Positions 56,794-64,000 of a stretch of 64,000 nucleotides of DNA are shown one piece after another. This DNA is from Silene latifolia. Its lineage: Eukaryota; Streptophyta; Magnoliopsida; Caryophyllales; Caryophyllaceae. The stretch lies in the NCBI RefSeq assembly GCF_048544455.1, contig NC_133538.1:456395311-456459310 (forward strand), in the 5' to 3' direction. Position 1 is the first letter of the stretch; every line of letters begins with the position of its first letter. Below the pieces are notes generated by a model that saw only the letters and a list, made by a program, of their open reading frames with translations, searched no databases and was not told the DNA's origin. A program made the position numbers and the translations under genes.

Positions 56794-59655
56794 TAATGAT
56801 GGCCCTCTTCTCTCCCTCTCAATCCAAATGCCAAGTATGATTCCCTATAATCCAAACTTCTTATTCATATTTCAATTTCGCATGCATTTAGTTAGTTGTA
56901 TGATCTGTAGGATAGCTAATCATTTAGTTGCATTCAATTATAATTGCATTAGATTTCAATTATGTAAAAATTGTCACATATAGGATTGCATTCATATAGG
57001 CTAGATTGCATCGTATTTCAATTTATGCATTTAGTTAAATCATGCATTGCACCCCCATTAAAAATTATAAAAAAAAATAAAAAAATTGGAAATTCCACAA
57101 AAACATGCTTTCTACTTTCCGAATCTCCTCCATACACTATGTACATAGATAAGTGTGGGGAGGCTCTAAATTCAAAAAAAAACAAAAAAAAACACGTTAT
57201 TTATTTTCAAAAAAATCAACAAAAACACAAAAATATGTTCTTTTCTTTCCAATTTGCCTCCCACCTACACTTCCTCCTTCAGCGGAGGTTGTATATAGCA
57301 AGTGTGGGGAGGAGGCCCAAAAAAAATATACAAAAATAAGTTGTTTTAATTTAAAAAAAATCTTCAAAACCACAAAAACATGTTTTTATTTAAAAATACA
57401 AAAATATGCCTTTTATTTTTCCTATTTCCTCCCTACATTTCGTCCCATCGAGGACAATGTAAATCTTAAGTGTGGGGAGGGAAGTATCTACTTTCTATAT
57501 ATTTGTAAATAAAGTTTGTAAATTTGACAAAATTTCGAAAAAAAATCCAAAAAAAATAGAAAAACTTTCAAAAAACATACAAAAACATTGCGTTGCATAT
57601 ATATACTTGTTGTTGGCTAACCTTATGCATAGACATTGACCATTTGAGGCAAAAAAGAGCTACAAGACCCGCTTGGTAAACTCATTCTAATCTCTTACTC
57701 CTTTACCGTTCTTTCTTTATATATCTTGCAAATTTGAAGGAGGATGGGATTTTTGTACCTTGGATGTTCCTTCTAGGAACTTTTGGTTTGTTGTGTTGGT
57801 GTTGATATGCTGCTAGGCTTAGTCAACTCGTTGTATATTTATCTTACGTTCATTTCAATTCCTGCATGCATTATAATATGTACATATGTGTTTGTCTTAT
57901 ATTAGAATCATTTGCATCAGTTTGTATATAAATGTGCACAAATGTGGTTAAAGTTGGGAAGGCTAAACCCCAAGGATGAGTCAAGTCCCAATTGTGCCTT
58001 TTCCCTCCCCGTGGCTTGCACCCGTGTCCATAGGTTAGTTGTGGGAAATTTGGGACCTGACTAACGAGTCTAGGCAACCCTGTGAGACCATTAACCAAAG
58101 GCTAGACCTAATTCTCGACCCAACTACTTATAAGTGAGAATTAGAGCCTCCTAGGGTTCGTACATTCATGCCCAACCCTCATCTAGGATTGTGAGTAGGT
58201 CTCCTCGCGGGACGTATTGTGTCTAGACGCATAAGTGTGTCATTCCGTCCTTAGACCATGATTTGCATTTTATTTTTGTGCACAAGTTATGAAATAAAAT
58301 CTGTTTTCACATGCATATGAACCTCACATAGCCAAATAGCCTTGTTTTGTCCCTTCTATTATCTCCCTTTTTTATTCACCCCCTTTGAGCTTTAGCCTTT
58401 CCATTTGGTAAACCCACTAAATTAGCTACCTTCCATATACACCTTTCCTTGATCAAGAATTGGTCGGTTGTGTAGTAGTGTTTTAGGAGGTGATTTGGGT
58501 CATAGTGGTGGATAGTGTACATATCCACTTGGGTCGAAATTTGGTAGGCATTTGGCGTTGTATATAAATAAGAGGTTTTGATATTAAAATGAAAAACAAA
58601 ATAGAAAAGTGAAAAAGTTTTGAAAAATCCAAAAAGAGCTAGTTGTGATTGTATATATTTGTGCTAGGAAAAGAAAAAGGCAAGCAACACCCCTCCTCAT
58701 CATTTTAAGGGGTAGAAAAAGTCGTTGCTAAAATAAAAGGGCGATTTGATGTTTTTCCAAAGTGATTCGGGTTTACACAATTTTTGCTTGACTTTGGGAA
58801 ACCAAACTCTTTTTAGATGTAGACGTTGCTCATTTGTTGAAATAAGAGGAGTAATTTCAAATTTTTCCAATTTGAGTTGGGTTTGTGCAATTTTTGTGTA
58901 GTATTGGTAATCAATTCTATGTTAGGGTATAGACTTGTCTCATATGTTGCAATAAGAAGTGGGAAGTGATGTGTTGACTATTCTTGATTTGAACCTCACA
59001 TGTCCAAACGGTGCTTGCACCAATCCCGTTCCGCCCTACTCCCTAGCCCCGTTATAACCTCATTTCATGATTTGTTGCATTGTTATATTTTGCATTTCAT
59101 TTGAACATAGAACGGTCTTACACATTAGATTGCGGACACGTTCTGACGAGTCGCAGTCGGAGAGTGTTTTGGTTACTTTTTGTGCAAAAGCGCCCGGAAT
59201 TCAAATGAGAGACGAGTGAAAGCCGTTAGGATGTCGTTGACTTAGGTCCCCTTAGTCGTGGGTCTCTTGGTTTAATCTTGTGTAGGTTTTGTAATTCTCG
59301 GAGGTCTAGTCCCTCTTTCCCCTTTCCCGCTCTAGAATCCATTTCTTAAGCTTTATTGGACACATTAGGGTTGCTTGGGCCACGTTTAGGGGGTTGGCAC
59401 CTCCATTGAGACTCTGAGACGGTATTTCCCGACCGAGACTATGTTTTGAGCTGAAAATTCGGCCACTCAGATGAGGAAAGGGACCATTTTTTTTAGATGC
59501 ATTCTATTACTTACTTTTGAGCTCACATGATTGGATGCATCGCATTTTTCTTGCAAGCCCCTACTTGCCTTACGAGTTGTGCCTTACCTCATAGGCATAA
59601 CTACGTGAGTTGAAGGGACGGAGGAGGCGCGTTAATTGCCTTCCATCGGATATTA
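56794..59655 (+). other. Athila 3' non-coding region with repeated purine tracts
   Basis: No coding sequence. Three AT-rich modules at 57030-57480 each end in AAGTGTGGGGAGG (57153-57165, 57300-57312, 57467-57479), the same purine tract that precedes the LTR at 62176. The rest, 57480-59655, is plain AT-rich sequence; frames such as 57871-58098 (minus) are not supported as genes. The CACTA at 59659 is inserted near its end. Confidence 0.7.
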
Positions 59656-60463
59656 TTACACTACAACAAATCATCACTTGCGCCACGAATTATGCCACGA
59701 GAACTCATAATTCGTGGCTAAATTTTTCTTAGCCACGGGAAAAACTTATTCTTTATTTTGGAAAAAAATTTATGCCACGGGATAACGTTTTCCGTGGCAA
59801 AAAGTCACTTCGGCCACGAATTAGGCTACACCCGTGGCAAATAATCATTTTAGCCACGACCTATGTCACACCCGTGGCGAAATTTTATTTAGTCACGAAT
59901 TGTTCCATGGAAAATATTTTTTTAGCCACGAACAAACAAACACCCTTGGCGAGTATCTTTTCCGACTTAAATCTGAATGAAATTTAATCAAATATAATAA
60001 TATGAAAATACATTTGAATATAAAAATTTAGAAACACTTTGATTAATTTAATTAATATTTTTTATTGTTTTATTTACTTTAATAAGAAATTTTAAAATTT
60101 TATAAACTTATATACAAGCAAAGAAAAGTTTATCGTCTAATTTTTTGATTTTTTACAGATCACATTTATGTTTTACAGGTTTTTCAAAATATTGATAATT
60201 TTAAAAAATTGTTTTAATATATACTCTGTTTATTAAAGTCGTGAATTTCTTTTACTTTTTTAAATTAAACTTTATAATCTTGAATAACAATCTTAAATGA
60301 TCGTATCACATTTAAAGATATAGCATATCAAATTGAATAAAAAAGTTATTTACCATCTATCTTTGAAAATCCAAAATTAATATATTGTTAAACTATTTCA
60401 TTCAAAATTTTATTTCCAACTTTATTTGTAGGATATTTATAGAAAAATTTGAAGTTGATATAA

Positions 60464-60920
60464 ATTTACGGAAATTTCCCATGGTACCCTCGAACTTTGC
60501 CAGATTACGCATGGTACCCCTTATTTTAAGTTTCTACATATGTTGCCCTTGTGTTTACCTTTTTCATTCCCACAATACTCTTTGAGGAAATTTCGTCATA
60601 ACGTCGTTAGTCCTATAAGTAATTTGATGAGTAATTGTGTATGTTATGTTGTTATTTTCATATTATTTAGGTACTAAATGTTAGTTTATTAGACAAAATA
60701 AGGAATTAGGTATTATTAGATGATGAATTGATAGTGTATTAGATAACAAAAAAAGACGTCACAAGGCATATGAGTAGAGGCGTTATGACGGAAGTTTGTC
60801 AAAGGGTATTCTGAGACTGAAAAACGTAAATACATGGGTAGCATATGTAAAAACTTTAAAAAAGGGTACCATATGTAATCTGTCAAAATTCGAGGGTACC
60901 GTGAAAAATTTACGTAAAAT
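60464..60920. repeat. Inverted repeat (MITE/foldback) nested in the CACTA
   Basis: Left arm ~60464-60605 and right arm ~60780-60920 are complementary at roughly three quarters of positions: TTTACGGAAATTTCCCATGG with the complement of CCGTGAAAAATTTACGTAAA, sharing GGTACCCTCGAA, AGATTAC, CATATG and GTCATAACG blocks. The spacer is ~175 bp. It is probably a long-TIR MITE inserted in the CACTA; the target duplication was not resolved. Confidence 0.78.
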
Positions 60921-61623
60921 TTAAGTTGCTGAGAAAAAAAATTGGGAATTTTTTTTTCATTGAAAAGGAGCGCATCACACGGAAAAATATATAAATTACA
61001 ATAATTTAAAGTCACATGTGCAAATAATGTGAAAATGTTAAGAAAAGAAACGATAAATCATAACAAAGAGAAATTAGTTTAAGAAAATAAGCGATTCTTT
61101 TGTACAATAATCTTTTTCGTGGTTTTTGGGTAAAAAAGTGACTATTTTTTTATTAATAGTGATCACTTTGGGGAAAAAGACCTTCAATTACAAAAGCGGT
61201 CATTATTTTACCAAAAAATGGTCTCATTTTTCATATCGCAGGTACAACGGTTATACAATAGAATTTGCAAAGAAAAATATACGAAAAAATGAGTACATGA
61301 GAAATGAAAATAAGTATGTCGATAAACAAAAGAAATAAAAAAATGTTAGGAAAACACAATTAATTTTACTTTTTGGAGAAAATGGTTTACTGACTTGGGG
61401 AAAAAAAATGATGTCAAAATCATTAATCAGGAGGTTAATGTCGAAAATTTAATTGTTTCGGCCAAAATAATGTTTTTCCCGCAAAAATTGTAAAACATGT
61501 AACATTTATGTAATTAAATAGTACTAAAGGTAAGATTTGAAAGAAAAAAAATAAACTTAAAAGGATTCAAAGTGCTAATTATATCAACAAAGGTAACATT
61601 CAATTTCGGTGGCACATCAAAAT

Positions 61624-61700
61624 AACTCTACGGTTAAGCGTGCTCAGGTGAGACTAGTGTTGGGATGGGTGACCTCCTGGGAAGCCTCTCCGATGCCCAT
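61624..61700 (+). pseudogene. 5S rRNA-like segment
   Basis: The stretch starting GGTTAAGCGTGCTCAGG and containing GGGATGGGTGACCTCCTGGG, then GAAGCCTCTCCGATGCCCAT, matches the 3' two thirds of plant 5S rRNA including the box A, intermediate element and box C of its internal pol III promoter. The 5' third is replaced. Such 5S segments are known from Cassandra-type TRIM elements, and CTCTACGGTTAAGCG is closer to Cassandra than to the gene. Here it sits inside a CACTA with no visible Cassandra LTR borders. Confidence 0.82.
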
Positions 61701-62175
61701 AAATGCATGACTCGTGAAACGAAATAGCGTTCAAATGAATCAAGTTAACTAGCGAAACAATTACCTAGATTGTCACGGTTCCGTATATGATAAAATACCA
61801 ATTGTGAAAAATAAATAAATTATTTTACGTTTTATTTATTTAATTTTCATATATATTGTTTGCCACGGGAATTATTTTTTCGCCACGGGAAATTTCTTTG
61901 GCCACAGGAGTTATTAGCCACGAGAGAATTTGTGGCCAAAAATTAAATAATAGCCACGTTCTTGTTTTTCCCGTGGTTATCCCTTTGCCACGGTCACTTG
62001 CGCCACGGAAGGTATTCCCGTGGCCAAATGTTTTAGCCACGGAAATTTAGTACTTGCGCCACGAATTTAGCCGTGGCCCAAGTGCTCATTTGTAGTAGTG
62101 TTAGTATAGTTAGTCTATAGTTGAATAAGGGTCTCTTTTTGACTCACCCACTTACTCGGGGACGAGTAATGTTCA

Positions 62176-62189
62176 AGTGTGGGGAGGTT
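62176..62189 (+). other. Athila polypurine tract
   Basis: AAGTGTGGGGAGGTTT directly before the LTR start at 62190, preceded by CTCGGGGACGAGTAATGTTC, a familiar pre-LTR context in Athila-like elements. Confidence 0.85.
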
Positions 62190-62404
62190 TGATATAGGAT
62201 TCAATTGCACCATCTTCCACCGTTATTTTCATACTTTTCGACTCAATTCGAGTCAGTTTTATACGTCTTTCCTTGTATTTTGTACCCCGACTCCCTAGTC
62301 TATGATATTATGCCTCTCTTGCAGGATTTGAGGCGGAGATGGAGGAATCGGAGCAAAGGAGATGGTTTGACAGACTAAGTATGAAAGAAGGAGGAAGATA
62401 TGCT

Positions 62405-62810
62405 GAGATGAGCTCCCAGCCGGTAGGCCGACAGCCGGTCAGCCGGCTGGGACTCCCCCAACATACTTAGCAAACAATTTTGGGTAAAAGTTACAGCGAA
62501 CTCCCAGCCGGTCAGACTACCGATAGCCGGCCACCCGGCTGGGAGAACAAGAGGAAAGGAAGAAATCAAGAAAGTTACAGGGAACTCCCAGCTGGTCAGG
62601 CCACCGGCAGCCGGCCACCCGGCTGGGAGTGCAAGATGAAGCTTAAAAGTCAATCAAGAGGAGGAGAAGTCAATGAACTCCCAGCCGGTGGACCACCGGC
62701 AGCCAACCCACTGGCAAAGGATACCTGATGACTTCGAATTCACTATTTCCCTTCCAGCGAACTCCCAGCCAGGCCAAGCACCGGCAGCCGGCCCACCGGC
62801 TGGGAGTACT
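62405..62810 (+). repeat. Five hairpin units of GAACTCCCAGCCGGT...CCGGCTGGGAG
   Basis: Units at about 62411-62456, 62500-62546, 62583-62630, 62668-62715 and 62759-62806 recur every 84-91 bp. Each is an imperfect palindrome of ~47 bp with stems CTCCCAGCCGG and CCGGCTGGGAG. The fourth has lost its 3' arm. They sit just upstream of the TATA box. Confidence 0.92.
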
Positions 62811-62860
62811 CTTCCGCATTTTGAAGCCCAATTGTAAGTTCACCCTAATTGTGGTGCAAC

Positions 62861-62870
62861 CTATAAATAC
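62861..62870 (+). promoter_or_regulatory. LTR TATA box
   Basis: CTATAAATACCCCC, nearly the same as the minus-strand Athila LTR box (CTATAAATACCCC at 16730-16717), 55 bp after the last hairpin unit. Confidence 0.7.
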
Positions 62871-63849
62871 CCCCTCCCTTAATCATTAGTACAACATATC
62901 CTAGATCTGAAATTATTTCCTTAATCTTATGCAAACCCTTAATCAAAACTTTAATCTTTCTTTAATCAATCATTAATTACTTCTTATACTAGCTTAGAAT
63001 TAGTATTATTCAATTGTTTACATTTAGTATTGGGTTGTTAATTGGAGATTGGTGAAGATTATTCTTCTATTTAATCAAAGGTTGCAACTTTGTCTTCATT
63101 ATTGGTATAATCTCTTCTCTATTATTGTTCATCTTTCATTTGTTTACATAGTGACTCGTTTAGCTAGTAGAATTTGCACACATGTTTTCCCTTGCTTGTT
63201 TAATGCTAAATTCTTCACCTTTTGTTTATGTCATCATGAGCATGTATGAGTAGTGCCTTACTAGGATGTAGGGGGATCCCTTGTAGTGTTAAGGAGAGAC
63301 CTTTGGCATGGATTAATGGTAATTCTTGGGTTGTTTACATTTACTACTTGTTATGCACACAAGTTGTTTATAGAATTGTCCAAATGAGTAAGTTGAGTAA
63401 TTCTTCTAACAATCTATCCACTATTTGAGTGAGTAACTTGAGTAGTAACTAGGATTTGATAACAAGTTTTGAGTTAGATTAATTGAATGACTAAGTTGGT
63501 TAATCTTGGCTCAAGTGTATAATTTACATCGAGAGGTTAGAATCTACATGTTGTAACAAGCTAGATAACCATTAGTCCATGCCTATTTCCCCTCTCCATA
63601 CTACTTGGGTGAACCCGACCGTCCTAGTCTGTCTTAATCATCATTTTAAACCATCTAAATCGTTGTTTAATTCCTACTTGCTTTAGTTTAAATTTTAATC
63701 ATTAGTTTAGAACTCAAACCACCCTTTTTTTAGATCGAACTAAACTAGCTAGTAAACAAGTAATCCTAGTGCCACAATTTTCGTCCTTTAGGTTTGACCC
63801 TTTTGCATATTACAACGAGCAATCGTTCACTTGCGAGAGGAGTATAAAT

Positions 63850-64000
63850 AAAACTCGTAACAATGGCATGCTTTCCGGTCTGTCCACAAGTGGGTACCGT
63901 GCTTGTCCTTATTGTCAAGAAAAAGAACATAGATCTTTTTGGCTTAAAAATAGCAAAAAGGTTTGTTGGTTCGATTGTCACCGTGAATTCTTAAGACCTG
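63850..64000 (+). pseudogene. CACTA TNPD fragment at the right edge
   Basis: The frame from about 63862 encodes MLSGLSTSGYRACPYCQEKE, then a KKVCWFDCHREFLRP segment, matching the zinc-binding part of tnp2 transposases (LSGWSTKGYxACPxC...HRRFLP). It is in plus orientation and unrelated to the element at 37863-51164, which has HVHGKEACPLCGE here. The gene continues out of the window; upstream homology is not seen, so the fragment is truncated on the left. Confidence 0.78.

Larger units (their letters stand above)
59659..62100. mobile_element. 2.44-kb non-autonomous CACTA transposon
   Basis: Left end CACTACAACAAATCATCACTTG, right end (reverse complement) CACTACTACAAATGAGCACTTG, flanked by TTA on both sides (59656-59658 and 62101-62103). 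Both ends carry GCCACGG / CCGTGGC motif arrays (59680-59950 and 61858-62080). There is no transposase. It contains an inverted-repeat segment (60464-60920) and a 5S-rRNA-like segment (61624-61700). It lies in the 3' non-coding part of the Athila element, about 75 bp before its polypurine tract. Confidence 0.93.
62190..63840 (+). repeat. Athila-like LTR (plus orientation), right border uncertain
   Basis: Starts TGATATAGGATTC after the polypurine tract. It holds five hairpin units (62405-62810), a TATA box (62861-62870) and a long AT-rich R/U5-like part. A clear ...CA end with flank is not visible; homology to a CACTA transposase begins by about 63850, so the LTR either ends just before or is truncated there. 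Confidence 0.7.

Noticed and set aside
61624..61700. Functional 5S rRNA gene
   Set aside because: The 5' third is replaced and the sequence lies inside a transposon as a single copy.
53136..62100. One large CACTA running from 53136 to 62100
   Set aside because: The subterminal motifs differ completely (GTCGC against GCCACGG), and the 62100 end pairs precisely with 59659 including TTA duplications.
62405..62810. CRISPR-like regular repeat-spacer array
   Set aside because: Eukaryotic LTR context, spacers are related to each other, units are diverged palindromes, no cas genes.

Overview
This is a repeat-dominated stretch of a flowering-plant nuclear genome. Every recognisable coding region belongs to a plant transposable element or is a fragment of a plant gene. 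The retroelement types (Copia with an initiator-Met primer site, Athila, a Tekay/Del-like chromovirus, an L1-type LINE), EnSpm/CACTA, MULE-like, Helitron-like and Harbinger MITE ends, and intron-split fragments resembling plant citrate synthase and SEUSS-like genes all point to an angiosperm, probably a eudicot. The palindromic TCGATCGA clusters recall repeats I associate with Caryophyllaceae, but that is weak. I see no intact host gene, tRNA gene or rRNA gene.

Layout. 1-8350: Copia LTR retrotransposon (plus strand), 5' end outside the window, pol broken, LTRs still almost identical. It sits in the 3' part of a minus-strand Athila-type element (8351-17387) that keeps an intact 927-codon gag-protease frame and a damaged ATHILA ORF1 but has no reverse transcriptase, RNase H or integrase between them. 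In their place is a block with a motif cluster and a TATA box that copies the layout of the element's own LTR promoter. 17388-18949: LTR remnant with a degenerate ~60-bp tandem repeat. 19153-20582: 1.43-kb poly(A) retroposon with a perfect 15-bp target duplication. 21290-24578: 5'-truncated minus-strand L1-type LINE. 27281-27982: RNase H fragment split by a complete 282-bp TRIM. 28494-29235: two Harbinger/Tourist-like MITEs in opposite orientation.

29376-53085 is a nested complex. Its outermost ends form a ~200-350-bp inverted repeat (MULE-like). Inside are a Helitron-like interval (candidate 5' end 29795, strong 3' hairpin plus CTAG at 51484-51523), fragments of two unrelated host genes, a tRNA-derived SINE, ~850-900-bp homopurine tandem repeats, and a complete 13.3-kb CACTA element (37863-51164, TSD TAT). 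The CACTA carries decayed TNPD and second (TNPA-like/Ulp1-like) genes and is itself interrupted by a 3.5-kb foldback-like element with a 1.5-kb inverted minisatellite.

53136-64000: CACTA end, a Tekay-like 5' LTR plus gag (minus), then the 3' part of a plus-strand Athila element (ORF1 tail, repeated purine tracts, LTR with five hairpin units) holding a 2.4-kb non-autonomous CACTA with a 5S-rRNA-like segment. A second TNPD fragment runs off the right edge.

Recurring theme: several unrelated elements carry a family-specific cluster of short GC-rich or palindromic motifs just upstream of a TATA box or gene. In the Athila-like element and in the 13.3-kb CACTA the cluster is also present a second time inside the element, ahead of a second gene. 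This suggests transposons with two parallel, motif-controlled transcription units and is the best candidate here for something undescribed.
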